The notes: generated by a model from the letters alone, not told the origin. 56,479 nt of DNA from an uncultured Collinsella sp. (GCA_900541125.1 UQIK01000017.1:1-56479), one strand, 5' to 3'; counted from the first letter of the stretch, positions 8,557 through 17,583 are shown. Numbers and translations are program-made.

Positions 8557-9807
8557 ATGCAAGGCGTACACATAACAAATGAAATCGGTCATTTAAAAGC
8601 CGTACTTGTCCATCGACCAGGAACTGAAACACAAAACTACCCTGATGCCGACTTCAGCCAAGTTTTCTCCCTGCGAAAATGGAGCGGTCGTTTTGACCTC
8701 GACAAAGCAATATATGAGCACGATTCCATGGTTCAATTGCTTGAGAAGCATGGCGTAGAAACCATTGAAATTAGGGACCTTCTCGAAGACTCACTTGAAA
8801 CTGAGCCCCAATCACTTAAATGTTTTATTGATGACTACCTCCGTTGCAGTGGGGCAACAGGCAGAGAGTTCCTCGAGACAATAACCCAGCTGTTTGAGAA
8901 CGCTAAGAACACCCAGGAATTGGTGAATATAGTACTTAACGGCATTCGCTTTGGAGACACTGAGCTATGTTCAAACCAGTCGGAAACACTACGGGCGCTC
9001 GTGCACGAGCAATTTGACCCCGCCTCGCTCTTGGTCAATCCCCTCAACACGCTTTTTTTCACTCGTGATCCTGCTGTGGTAGTCGGAGACGGCATCATCC
9101 TAAATCATATGTATTGGCCTGAGCGTGATCGTGAGGTCGCCTTATACCGGCAGATATTCACCCACCACAAGATCATGGGAGAAACCCCGGTATGTGATTT
9201 GAACAGGAGTAGTTACCATATCGAAGGCGGAGACATTCTTGTTATCAGTGCTAAGACATTATTAGTTGGAATCTCTGACCGAACTGAACCCGCCGCCGTC
9301 GAGTCACTTGCCAAAGAGCTCCTGACCTCAAATAAATTCCAGACCACCGAGCTAATTGCGATTCGAGTCCCCTCTGACGGGCTGCGTATCCACCTCGATA
9401 CGTTCATAAGTAGAATTGATCACGACGCGTTCCTCATCGATCGTGAGATATGCAATGCCGTTGATGCATACAGCATTCAACTAAAACGATCCGGAAAGGG
9501 CCTTACGATCACTCCTATCGATCGCACGATTCCGGAAATACTCTCTGCAGCCTGTTGCGAACCAATAAAAGTAATTGACTGCGGAGGCGGGAATCAAACC
9601 GCCTACGAAAGAGAGCGCCGGAACAACGCAACGTCTATCCTTGCGCTCTCGCCAGGAAAACTATGCGTATATGAAGAAAACGTTTGGACCAACGAAGCGC
9701 TTGAGAAAGCAGGAATGGAATTATTCCCGTTATCCATTGACGAGCTCACCAAAGGCTATGGTGGCACAAACTGTCTATGCCTCCCTCTGTGGCGAGAGGA
9801 TCTATAG
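8557..9807 (+). CDS. Second arginine deiminase, divergent paralogue
   Basis: This 416-residue guanidino-group-modifying enzyme has LVHRPG at 17-22, FFTRDP at 167-172, HIEGGD at 221-226, HLDTF near 284 and nucleophile Cys406 in TNCLCLPLWRED, so the active site looks intact. It differs widely from the deiminase at 5588, including an inserted region at 25-50 and the extra Cys408. Its DNA is more AT-rich than its neighbours, which may reflect transfer or different codon constraints. AGGAG lies 6 nt before ATG 8557. It is followed after 2 nt by a regulator gene, so the two are translationally linked. Arginine is the most likely substrate; agmatine or another guanidino compound cannot be excluded. 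Confidence 0.88.
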   Translation: MQGVHITNEIGHLKAVLVHRPGTETQNYPDADFSQVFSLRKWSGRFDLDKAIYEHDSMVQLLEKHGVETIEIRDLLEDSLETEPQSLKCFIDDYLRCSGATGREFLETITQLFENAKNTQELVNIVLNGIRFGDTELCSNQSETLRALVHEQFDPASLLVNPLNTLFFTRDPAVVVGDGIILNHMYWPERDREVALYRQIFTHHKIMGETPVCDLNRSSYHIEGGDILVISAKTLLVGISDRTEPAAVESLAKELLTSNKFQTTELIAIRVPSDGLRIHLDTFISRIDHDAFLIDREICNAVDAYSIQLKRSGKGLTITPIDRTIPEILSAACCEPIKVIDCGGGNQTAYERERRNNATSILALSPGKLCVYEENVWTNEALEKAGMELFPLSIDELTKGYGGTNCLCLPLWREDL

Positions 9808-9809
9808 CC

Positions 9810-10466
9810 ATGGGCTTCGGGGCAAATATTCGTAAACTCCGCACCATGGAGCACCTTGGTCAGGCGCAACTTGCAGAGATGTTGGGGGTATCTAAAGAGA
9901 CCGTTTGTCGTTGGGAAAAAAGTCGGTATGCCCCCCGTGAGCGCCATATCGAAAAGTTACAAGCGCTCTTCGGTTGCACCCGCGATGAACTTGTTGGCGA
10001 GGAAAACGGTTTGGCCGTAAAGCTCGCAAATAAAAGAATCGTCACCGACGAAGACCCTGCTATCCACGAAATGGAGGGCGCATTTCCCGTCATCGATATC
10101 GAATCGCAAAAGCGCCGCATCACGCACAGCCAACAAAATGCTTGCGCGCCTGTAGACGTAGCCAAGCGTCACCCACATAGCGTTTTCGTTAAAATCAAAG
10201 GTGACGAAATGTCCCGCATTTACCCTCCCGGCAGCTTACTACTTGTCGATACCACCGCAAAGCCTTGGAACGGCTGTGCTGTATTGGCGCTCGCAGACGG
10301 TAAAACACCGGTAATTAGGCGATTTGCAGAAGGAAACGACATGATTGTGCTGTCGTCCCATTCATATGCAACAGCAAGTCCGGATCTGATGTTTAACAAA
10401 CGGAGGATTAGAATCATAGGAGTCGTCGTTTGGTATCAAGCGAGCCACGATCACACGCTTAATTAA
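9810..10466 (+). CDS. XRE-family regulator with S24/LexA-like domain lacking protease residues
   Basis: Cytosolic DNA-binding protein of 218 residues. Residues 5-60 form a HTH_XRE domain (IRKLR, LAEMLGVSKETVCRWEKSR). Residues 120-205 match the fold of S24 peptidases (LexA, CI): HSVFVKIKGDEM, PPGSLLLVD, CAVLALADG. The serine of the GDSM motif is Glu133 (GDEM) and the lysine position is Ile169 (TPVIRRF), so self-cleavage is unlikely. The domain may serve for ligand binding or dimerisation. ATG 9810 is 2 nt after the deiminase stop, with GAGAGGA 9 nt upstream; an earlier ATG at 9777 would run into the deiminase gene. The position suggests control of the divergent arginine operons. Confidence 0.85.
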   Translation: MGFGANIRKLRTMEHLGQAQLAEMLGVSKETVCRWEKSRYAPRERHIEKLQALFGCTRDELVGEENGLAVKLANKRIVTDEDPAIHEMEGAFPVIDIESQKRRITHSQQNACAPVDVAKRHPHSVFVKIKGDEMSRIYPPGSLLLVDTTAKPWNGCAVLALADGKTPVIRRFAEGNDMIVLSSHSYATASPDLMFNKRRIRIIGVVVWYQASHDHTLN

Positions 10467-10526
10467 ATCGACTTTCCCAAAAACGACCGTACCGCACAGA
10501 CAGCTCAAAGCCCCAGCTCAAAAGAA

Positions 10527-11102
10527 CTACTTTTTGGACGCTTTGCGCTCGTCGCGGATGCGGGCGCGGTCCATGGCCGCCTCGACGGCCGAGAATCGGC
10601 AGCCGCAGTAATTCTGCCGATACATACCCAGCTCACGCGAACGACGCGTGGCCTCGGGATAATACGGGCGAAAATCGCGAATCACCGGCGTAAGCCCGCG
10701 GGCGGCAGCCAGACGCTCCAACACATCATTGCAGGTCTCGAACAGCTGATACGGCGAGACGGCGAGGGTCGTGCCCACGAACTCAAACCCGCGCTCCTGG
10801 GCCACGCGGCACGCCTCGGCCAAGCGCAAGGCATAGCACGCGCGACAGCGACGGGGCCGATCGGCACCCAGTGGGGCCACGCCGGCCTCCCAGCGCTCGC
10901 GGTCCTCCCCCGCCTCGATGAGCTCGATGTCGCCATCGGCACACCACCGGCGCAGCTCGTCCAAGCGCCGCTGCCATTCATCGCGAGGCTGAATATTGGG
11001 GTTGGTCCAGCAAATCGTGGGCTCAAACCCTTCCTCGCGCAGCAGGCGAACCGGCTCCAGCGAGCACGGCGCACAGCAGGCGTGCAACAACAACGGCTTC
11101 AT
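10527..11102 (-). CDS. queH: Epoxyqueuosine reductase QueH
   Basis: Reduces epoxyqueuosine to queuosine in tRNA, the last step of Q synthesis; QueH is the non-cobalamin alternative to QueG. The 191-residue protein (DUF208/QueH) shows the cysteine-rich motifs of the family: HACCAPCS at 7-14, RCRACYALRL near 84-93 and QNYCGCRFS near 163-171, which bind an Fe-S cluster and a second metal. Start 11102 (MKPLLLHACC) is chosen over 11108 because GGGG then lies 6 nt upstream. Works with the queA product encoded at 3199. It shares strand and close spacing (36 nt) with the upstream zincin-like gene. Confidence 0.93.
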   Translation of the reverse strand: MKPLLLHACCAPCSLEPVRLLREEGFEPTICWTNPNIQPRDEWQRRLDELRRWCADGDIELIEAGEDRERWEAGVAPLGADRPRRCRACYALRLAEACRVAQERGFEFVGTTLAVSPYQLFETCNDVLERLAAARGLTPVIRDFRPYYPEATRRSRELGMYRQNYCGCRFSAVEAAMDRARIRDERKASKK

Positions 11103-11138
11103 CAACATCCCCGTCCCGGAAAAATCATCCCAAATAGA

Positions 11139-11708
11139 CTACCTTGCGAAAAAGCGGACGCCAAAGGATGTGTCCTCGCAGGCGACAATGCGGCGGTCGC
11201 GCAAAATGGTCCGCACGTAATACCAGTCGCCCACACAGCCCGACAAATGCAAGCCGGCCGCCAGGTAGCACAACAGCGGATAGCCCGAGAACGCAAACCC
11301 CAGGGCAAACGCCACCGTCAAGGCAACCGTCGGCGCTAGGCAAATGACCATGTACCGCACACGCGAATACACCACGCCCTCGGCGCAGGCGTAAATCATG
11401 CAGGTTTCGCGATTCGCTCCAAAGGTCACCTGCGCGCCCGCAGGCGCCAGCAGCTTAAAAAACACACCGTGAACCAGCTCGTGCACGGCAAATGACGCCG
11501 CCGAAACCGCAGCCAAGCCGACTAGCCAGCCCAAGACGGCCGTCCAACCGCCCGCGTCAGCCGCATCCAAGTCCGCGGGCCCGCCCATCAGCATAAACAC
11601 CGGCACCAGGCACACGGCAAATGCGCCAAGCACTGCCATCCCCCACACAAAGCAGGCGTGCAGAAAATCCTCGTCTTCAAACGCATGTATGTTGGAAATC
11701 TCATTCAT
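11139..11708 (-). CDS. DUF3267 membrane protein, putative zincin metalloprotease
   Basis: This 189-residue membrane protein has four or five hydrophobic segments. HELVHG at 76-81 within the second hydrophobic region is an HExxH zinc-binding motif characteristic of DUF3267, a family related to membrane-embedded M50-type proteases. Cleavage activity and substrate are unknown. The start at 11708 has only a weak ribosome binding site, but the first hydrophobic segment begins soon after, so it is retained. It lies upstream of queH on the same strand with a 36-nt gap. Confidence 0.75.
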   Translation of the reverse strand: MNEISNIHAFEDEDFLHACFVWGMAVLGAFAVCLVPVFMLMGGPADLDAADAGGWTAVLGWLVGLAAVSAASFAVHELVHGVFFKLLAPAGAQVTFGANRETCMIYACAEGVVYSRVRYMVICLAPTVALTVAFALGFAFSGYPLLCYLAAGLHLSGCVGDWYYVRTILRDRRIVACEDTSFGVRFFAR

Positions 11709-11840
11709 AGCATCTTAGGATAGCGCCCCTGCCACGTACCCGTCCGCATGTGCGATAATGTCGAACGATATGCACGAATTGACCACCGCGCCGCCGAGCC
11801 CCACGCCCGGCTGCGCTCTCACCATATGCGAAGGAGTCCC

Positions 11841-13991
11841 ATGGCATCCAAATACTCCATGAACGACCGTCCCAGCTGGCCTCGCCGCGCCATCGTTACC
11901 GCCGGCGAGCCCTACGGCAACAAGGGCCTTCACTTTGGCCACGTCGGCGGCGTCTTTGTCCCGGCCGACTTCTTCGCCCGCTTCCTGCGCGACCGTCTGG
12001 GCCGCGAGAACGTCATCTTCACCTCGGGCACCGACTGCTACGGCTCGCCCATCATGGAGAGCTACCGCAAGCTCAAGGAGAACGAGGGCTACGACAAGTC
12101 CATTAACGAGTACGTCGAGTCCAATCACTCCCGCCAAGCAGCGACCCTCAACAACTACAACATCAGCTGCGATATCTACGGCGGCTCGGGCCTTGAGCCG
12201 GCTGCGCAGATTCACAACGAGGTGACCGCCGAGATTATCAAGCGCCTGCACGAGCAGGGCACCATCTCCAAGCGCTCCACGCTGCAGTTCTACGATGCCA
12301 AGGCCGGCACGTTCCTCAACGGCCGTCAGGTAATTGGCCGCTGCCCCATCCAGGGCTGCAAGTCCGAGAAGGCCTATGCCGACGAGTGCGACCTGGGCCA
12401 CCAGTTTGAGCCCGAGGAGCTCATCGCGCCCAAGAGCCAGCTCACCGGCGAGGTGCCCGAGCTGCGCCCGGTCGACAACCTCTACTTTGACCTGCCGGCC
12501 TACCTCGACTTTATGAAGACCTATACCGCCAAGCTCGCCCAGAACCCGCAGGTTCGCTCCGTGGTCTCCAAGACCATGGAGGAGTGGCTGCTGCCGGCCC
12601 AGCTCTACATCCAGAACAAGTTCCGCGAGGCCTTCGATGCCGTCGAGGATCAGCTTCCTGAGCACACCGTGCTGGAGCCCGAGGGCAACAAGAGCAGCTT
12701 TACCGTCACCTTCCCCAGCTGGAAGGAGCGCGACGATGCCCACGCCGTGCTCGCCAACGGCGGCGTGCGCTTCCGCAGCGGCAAGGCGCTCGTGCCCTTC
12801 CGCATCACCGGCAACATCGACTGGGGCGTTCCGGTGCCCCAGGTCGACGGCGTCTCCGACGTCACCTGCTGGTGCTGGCCCGAGAGCCTGTGGGCGCCCA
12901 TCAGCTATACGCGTACCGTGCTCGCGCGCGATGCCAAGGCCGCCGGCGTGACCGAGGGCGTCGCCGCCCAGGATGCCGCCCTCATGGGCGAGCCCGCTGC
13001 CGACTCCACGCAGGTGCCCGCGCCCACCTACCAGCACAGCTCGCTCGACTGGCGCGACTGGTGGTGCTCTGACGACGCTCAGATCTACCAGTTCATCGGT
13101 CAGGACAACATCTATTTCTACTGCATCGCGCAGACCGCCATGTGGGAGGCCCTGGGCTGGGACCTCACGCAGAGCACCGTCAGCGCCTGCTATCACCTGC
13201 TCTACATGGGCAAAAAGGCGAGCTCGTCCTCGCAGACGCCTCCCCCGCCGGCAGACGACCTGCTCAACCACTACACCTGCGAGCAGATGCGCGCGCATTG
13301 GCTGTCGCTCGGCCTGTCCGAGAAGCCGGTGAGCTTTAGCCCCAAGGCATACGACACCCGCGTGACCGGCAAGGACAAGGACGGCAACGAGGTACGCGCC
13401 TGCGACGACAAACGCGTTATCGACCCGGCCCTTAAGGAGAGCGCGCTGCTGACCGGCGTGTTCAACCGCCTGGCCCGCAGCTGCTTCTACGGCGTCGCCG
13501 TCAAGGAAGGCGACGAGAGCCCCTACCGCAACGGCTGCATCCCCGCCGGTGCCGCTTCTGACACCGTGGTCGAAGCCGCCCAACAGGCAGCCCTCGCCTT
13601 TGAGCAGGCCATGTACAAGTTCGAGACGCACCGCGCGCTTGCCGTGTGCGACGACTACCTGCGCGCCGCCAACAAGCGCTGGAGCGACGCCTCCAAGGCC
13701 GCCAACAAGCTCGAGGGCGAGCCGGCCAATGCCGCGATGACGCAGGCCCTTGTCGACGCCTTTACCGAGCTGCGTGTGGCGACCGTCCTGATGCACGGCA
13801 TCGTCCCGGCCGGCTGCGAGCTCATCTGCGAGTACTTCGACGTCGATCCGGTCGCCTTCTTTAGCTGGGATAACATCTTCGCCTCCACGGACGAGTTTGT
13901 GGAGAGCCTGGGCGAGAAGCCTGGCGAGCACCGCGTGAAGCCGCTGCCCCCGCGCTTCGACTTCTTCAGCAAGCACGAGAGCCAGTACTAA
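11841..13991 (+). CDS. metG: Methionyl-tRNA synthetase homologue with degenerate KMSKS motif
   Basis: Class I aminoacyl-tRNA synthetase fold, 716 residues, closest in organisation to MetRS. HFGH at 31-34 is the HIGH signature. A zinc-knuckle-like group (GRCPIQGC, then DECDLGH) lies near 165-190, and a helical anticodon-binding region forms the C-terminal third. The catalytic region departs from MetRS norms: the KMSKS position reads KASSS (459-463) inside GKKASSSSQTPPPP, the usual GTD-EH-G segment reads GTDCYGSPI and the GKD segment reads GQDN. AAGGAG is 5 nt before ATG 11841; a longer reading from 11748 lacks support. It may be a working but divergent MetRS or a paralogue; whether another metG exists cannot be seen here. 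Confidence 0.8.
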   Translation: MASKYSMNDRPSWPRRAIVTAGEPYGNKGLHFGHVGGVFVPADFFARFLRDRLGRENVIFTSGTDCYGSPIMESYRKLKENEGYDKSINEYVESNHSRQAATLNNYNISCDIYGGSGLEPAAQIHNEVTAEIIKRLHEQGTISKRSTLQFYDAKAGTFLNGRQVIGRCPIQGCKSEKAYADECDLGHQFEPEELIAPKSQLTGEVPELRPVDNLYFDLPAYLDFMKTYTAKLAQNPQVRSVVSKTMEEWLLPAQLYIQNKFREAFDAVEDQLPEHTVLEPEGNKSSFTVTFPSWKERDDAHAVLANGGVRFRSGKALVPFRITGNIDWGVPVPQVDGVSDVTCWCWPESLWAPISYTRTVLARDAKAAGVTEGVAAQDAALMGEPAADSTQVPAPTYQHSSLDWRDWWCSDDAQIYQFIGQDNIYFYCIAQTAMWEALGWDLTQSTVSACYHLLYMGKKASSSSQTPPPPADDLLNHYTCEQMRAHWLSLGLSEKPVSFSPKAYDTRVTGKDKDGNEVRACDDKRVIDPALKESALLTGVFNRLARSCFYGVAVKEGDESPYRNGCIPAGAASDTVVEAAQQAALAFEQAMYKFETHRALAVCDDYLRAANKRWSDASKAANKLEGEPANAAMTQALVDAFTELRVATVLMHGIVPAGCELICEYFDVDPVAFFSWDNIFASTDEFVESLGEKPGEHRVKPLPPRFDFFSKHESQY

Positions 13992-14029
13992 AAACACTCG
14001 ACATGTAATGGAATGGGAAGGAAAGACGG

Positions 14030-15133
14030 ATGTCCAAGCCGCGTCGTCGTAGGCAGAAAAAGCAGGTCAAGGCCGAGCTCAAGCTCAGGCAGTTTGCCGC
14101 CACCGAGCTTTCCGACCAGCTTGCCGCCCTTCCTTGCGCCGCCGACCTGCCGCGCTTTATGGTCGACACGGTCGCCGGCGCCTATGCGCCCGCCGATGCC
14201 GAGCTCATGATCGAGGGCTTCGGCGCCGCGGCCACACGCCCGGTCACGCTGCGCGCCAACACGCTCAAGGCGAGCGCCGAGGACATCGCTGCGGCGCTCG
14301 ATGCCGCCGGCATCGCCCACTACCCCGTCGCCTGGTACCCAGACGCCTTTATCCTGCCCGAGGCCCAGGTTTCCGATCTGTGGGATCTCGACATCTACCG
14401 CGACGGCAAGATCTACCTACAGAGCCTGTCGTCCATGATGCCGCCTTTGGTGTTGGGCGCCCAGGCAGGCGAGGACATCCTGGACATGTGCGCAGCCCCT
14501 GGCGGCAAGACGACGCAGATTGCCGCCCTCACCCAGGGCCAGGCGCACCTCACAGCCTGCGAGATGAGCATTCCCCGCGCCGAAAAGCTCGAGTCAAACC
14601 TCTATCGCCAGGGTGCCAAAAACGTGCCCGTCATGCGCATCGACGCACGCGAGCTCGACGAGTTCTTCCGCTTCGACCGCATCCTGCTCGACGCCCCCTG
14701 CACCGGCACGGGCACCGTCATCAGCGGCAACGAGAAAAGCCTGCGCGGCCTGACCGAGCAGCTGCTGAGCAAGTGCGCCCGCTCACAGCGCGCGCTTCTG
14801 GACCGTGCCATGGGAGCCCTCAAACCGGGCGGCACGCTCGTCTATTCCACCTGTTCGATCTTGCCGCAGGAAAACGAGGACACCCTGCAAGAGGCCCTCG
14901 ACAAGCATATGGACTGCGAGCTCATCCCCCTCGACGGCACGCCAAGCGAAAGTGAAGCACGCCGCGCCCAGGAAGCTGGTGAGGAGCCGCACATCGAGTC
15001 CAACGCCCTGACCGAGGCCATTGCTGCGAGTCAGGTATCGGCCATCGCCAACGGCCTGCCCGGCACGCTGACCATTCCGCCTAGCCGCGACTTTGAGGGC
15101 TTCTACATTGCCCTGATTCGAAAACGCAGCTAG
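14030..15133 (+). CDS. RsmB/RsmF-type rRNA (tRNA) cytosine-5 methyltransferase
   Basis: SAM-dependent RNA m5C methyltransferase of the NOP2/Sun family, 367 residues. SAM-binding motif I is DMCAAPGGKT at 152-161. The PC motif has Cys224 (DAPCTGTG) and the nucleophilic TC motif has Cys275 (YSTCSILPQEN). The basic N-terminus (KPRRRRQKKQ) probably aids RNA binding. No C-terminal PUA-like extension is evident, so the protein is shorter than E. coli RsmF. AAGGAAAG precedes ATG 14030, 38 nt after the metG homologue, so the two probably share a transcript. The exact target nucleotide is unknown. Confidence 0.9.
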   Translation: MSKPRRRRQKKQVKAELKLRQFAATELSDQLAALPCAADLPRFMVDTVAGAYAPADAELMIEGFGAAATRPVTLRANTLKASAEDIAAALDAAGIAHYPVAWYPDAFILPEAQVSDLWDLDIYRDGKIYLQSLSSMMPPLVLGAQAGEDILDMCAAPGGKTTQIAALTQGQAHLTACEMSIPRAEKLESNLYRQGAKNVPVMRIDARELDEFFRFDRILLDAPCTGTGTVISGNEKSLRGLTEQLLSKCARSQRALLDRAMGALKPGGTLVYSTCSILPQENEDTLQEALDKHMDCELIPLDGTPSESEARRAQEAGEEPHIESNALTEAIAASQVSAIANGLPGTLTIPPSRDFEGFYIALIRKRS

Positions 15134-15157
15134 CGCACGGATCCAAAACTCAACAAG

Positions 15158-15328
15158 CTATCTCTGTGCGCGTTTGCCCTGCTGGTCGCGATGCTGTTTA
15201 AGCATCGCGCGCTCCTTGCGTTCGGCCCCTTTGCCCTTAATGGCCGTGACCACAAAGTAGATGACCGCGGCGGCTACGATTGCGCCCACGCATAGGCCAA
15301 TCGAGCCCAACATTGCCGAAAATTCCAT
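15158..15328 (-). CDS. Small membrane protein, 56 residues
   Basis: Short leftward frame with good coding features. The product begins MEFSAMLGSIGLCVGA, has one transmembrane helix over about residues 7-30 and ends in a basic cytoplasmic tail rich in Lys, Arg and Gln. AGAGAGG lies about 9 nt before ATG 15328. It is convergent with the methyltransferase gene, 24 nt apart, and is the only gene in the 386-bp gap. Not recognised as a named family; the topology suggests N-out, C-in. Conservation across relatives would settle whether it is real. Confidence 0.6.
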   Translation of the reverse strand: MEFSAMLGSIGLCVGAIVAAAVIYFVVTAIKGKGAERKERAMLKQHRDQQGKRAQR

Positions 15329-15519
15329 ACCGCGTCACCTCTCTTTTAAACGGGACTTTCAAGATAGCACCTCGATACCCGCCACCACAGCTCCTTCACG
15401 TTCGCCGGCCCTTCGGTCTAACGGATGGCGCGGCGGGGAAAAATCAACTCGTCAAACGATTTAGCATTCGCAATTCCGGCTGCATCGCGCCGGCCATCAT
15501 CACATAGAATCGAGCCTCC

Positions 15520-16611
15520 ATGGATACCCTCAACGATCTAAATGAGCGCGTCGACGCCTTCGTCGGCACCAGCTCCTTCGACACGCCTGCGGCGGCAAAC
15601 GACCAAGCTCCCATCGATGTGCCCGCCGAGGTGCACGAGGACATCGTCGCCTCGGTCGATTTTTCCGAGGTCGAGCTCGCAGACGAGTTCGCCGAGCCCC
15701 AAGTAGCCGTCACGCCCAACGGTCTGCTCCCTATGGAGCCCCTGCCCATCGACGGACGCCTGCGCAAGGCTGCCCTTCGCATGCCCGACGAGATCGAGGA
15801 GGCCAGCGGCTTCACGCTCTTTGGCCGCCGCATCAAGTCGCTCATTTACACCACCGATGTCGCGGTTATCCGCAACTCCAACGCCGATGCCGTCTTTGCG
15901 GTCTACCCCTTCACGCCGCAGCCCGCCATTACGCAAGCGCTGCTGACCGTCGCCGAGTGCCCGGTCTTTGTAGGCGTGGGCGGTGGCACCACCACCGGTA
16001 AGCGCTCCGTGCAGATGGCAGCCGTCTCCGAGATGCAGGGCGCGGCGGGCTGCGTGGTCAACTCCCCCGCCACCGCCGAGATGGTCGAGCACATCACCAA
16101 CATCGCCGACATCCCCGTCATCGCCACGGTCGTTCGTTGCGACGACGATGCTCACGCCAAGGTGCGCGCCGGCGCCAAGATCCTCAACATCGCAGCCGGC
16201 AAGAACACGCCGCAGGTCCTGCGCGAGCTGCGCGAGCACCATCCCAACCTGCCGCTCATCGCGCCGGGCGGCAAGACGCCCGAGAGCATTCGCGAGACCA
16301 TCGCCGCCGGCGCCAACGCCATCATCTGGACGCCGCCTTCGGCCCAGCAGCTACAGACCGACATGATGCAGCGTTATCGCAAGATGAAGGAAGACGCCAC
16401 ACCCGTTATTTCGCGCGACGATGTGCCCATTATCGACCAGGTCGCCGCCGCCGAGGTCAGCCAGGTCGAGAACATGAATCCCGACGTGCCGATTCCCGAC
16501 GAAGTCATCGAGCGCGTCGCTTCGATCCACGAGCGCGTCGAGGAGCATCGCGCCAACCGCGGCCTTAAGCCATCACTGCACGGCTTCTTCTTCCGCGGAA
16601 AGAAACGTTAG
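15520..16611 (+). CDS. TIM-barrel-like protein of unknown function
   Basis: The 363-residue protein has an acidic, variable N-terminus (1-80). The following alpha/beta domain (about 85-290) has the rhythm of a phosphate-binding TIM barrel: FVGVGGGTTTGKRSVQ, GCVVNSPATAEMVEHI, IPVIATVV, AKILNIAAGK, LPLIAPGGKTPESI and GANAIIWTPPS. The order resembles KDPG-aldolase or ThiE-like barrels, but no catalytic lysine motif could be assigned. The C-terminal part (290-363) is charged. No Shine-Dalgarno sequence precedes ATG 15520; instead TAGAAT at 15505-15510 lies 9 nt before it, which would suit leaderless transcription. A strong terminator follows. Function not assigned. Confidence 0.8.
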   Translation: MDTLNDLNERVDAFVGTSSFDTPAAANDQAPIDVPAEVHEDIVASVDFSEVELADEFAEPQVAVTPNGLLPMEPLPIDGRLRKAALRMPDEIEEASGFTLFGRRIKSLIYTTDVAVIRNSNADAVFAVYPFTPQPAITQALLTVAECPVFVGVGGGTTTGKRSVQMAAVSEMQGAAGCVVNSPATAEMVEHITNIADIPVIATVVRCDDDAHAKVRAGAKILNIAAGKNTPQVLRELREHHPNLPLIAPGGKTPESIRETIAAGANAIIWTPPSAQQLQTDMMQRYRKMKEDATPVISRDDVPIIDQVAAAEVSQVENMNPDVPIPDEVIERVASIHERVEEHRANRGLKPSLHGFFFRGKKR

Positions 16612-16623
16612 CCGCAACAGCAA

Positions 16624-16660
16624 GGCCCGCCCCACAAACGTGAGGCGGGCCGTTTTCGTT
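16624..16660 (+). terminator. Rho-independent terminator
   Basis: Stem GGCCCGCCCCAC (16624-16635) and GTGAGGCGGGCC (16640-16651), one mismatch, loop AAAC, followed by GTTTTCGTTT. It ends the TIM-barrel-like gene. Confidence 0.8.
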
Positions 16661-16692
16661 TGAGCAATCACGCAGCGACGTGATGAGCCATG

Positions 16693-17583
16693 TTAATCCA
16701 CGCGCTTGTCGCCCATAAAGAAGAGCGCCACCGTACCAGGTCCGGTATGCGAGCCAATCAGAGTACCGATGTTATTGATCTCAATCTTGCCTTTAAGCTG
16801 CGGAATCTGTTCCTCTATCAGCGCCGCAACTGCCTCGGCATCCTCGCGGCACGCCGAGTGCGACATGACGCACTTACCCGAATAATCCGCACCGTCCTGC
16901 ACGTGTGCCATCATGGTCTTAGCCATCTCGGAAATCGCGCGCTTCTTAGTGCGAATCTTCTCACGTGGCGACAGCCCACCTTCGCAATCGACCGTCATAA
17001 GCGGGCAAATCTTAAGCGCCGTGCCGATGATCGCGCTCGCAGCCGAAATGCGACCGCCGCGCAGGTAGCTCGACAGATCGGTCGAGAAGAACCAGTGGTG
17101 CAGGTTGAGTTTGTGCTCCTCGATCCAGGCAGCCGTCTCGTCGAGTGAAGCCCCACTATCGCGCACGTCGGCGGCATATTCCAGCAACAGGCCAAAGCCC
17201 GAAGACGCCGCCAGCGAATCGATGACGCGCACCTTGCCGCCCTGGGGATAGCGATCCGCGAGCATCTGTGCCGCAACGCAGGCCGATCCATACGTGCCCG
17301 AAATACCCGACGACAACGTCAGGTGCAGCACGTCTTTACCCTCGGCAACAAACGGCTCCCAAAACTCCTCGTACTCACCCACGCTCACCTGAGACGTCAT
17401 GGGCATGGCGCCCGCGGCAATCTGGGCAAAAAACTTGTCCGGCGTAATCGACTGATACAGATCGTCCGTATAGACAACATCGTCGATCTCGTAATGAAAA
17501 CACACGACAGGGATATTGCGCGACGCAAAGAACTCACGAGTTCGGTCGGCGGCGGATTCACAGGTCAGGACAAAATCACTCAT
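16693..17583 (-). CDS. DegV family fatty-acid-binding protein
   Basis: DegV/FakB-type protein of 296 residues that binds a single fatty acid; FakB proteins present fatty acids to the kinase FakA for uptake into phospholipid. Visible family blocks: TCESAAD at the start, MTSQVSVGEY near 82, TLSSGISGTYGSA near 110, YLRGGRIS near 175, and a C-terminal HTGPGTVALFF. AAGGAG lies 7 nt before ATG 17583; the longer reading from 17601 is not supported. It is monocistronic between convergent and divergent neighbours. No fakA is seen nearby, so the fatty-acid kinase partner is an inference. Confidence 0.9.
   Translation of the reverse strand: MSDFVLTCESAADRTREFFASRNIPVVCFHYEIDDVVYTDDLYQSITPDKFFAQIAAGAMPMTSQVSVGEYEEFWEPFVAEGKDVLHLTLSSGISGTYGSACVAAQMLADRYPQGGKVRVIDSLAASSGFGLLLEYAADVRDSGASLDETAAWIEEHKLNLHHWFFSTDLSSYLRGGRISAASAIIGTALKICPLMTVDCEGGLSPREKIRTKKRAISEMAKTMMAHVQDGADYSGKCVMSHSACREDAEAVAALIEEQIPQLKGKIEINNIGTLIGSHTGPGTVALFFMGDKRVD

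Noticed and set aside
11715..13997. 760-residue frame antisense to the MetRS homologue
   Set aside because: Low-complexity Leu/Val/Gly-rich translation with no motifs, covering a well-supported gene.
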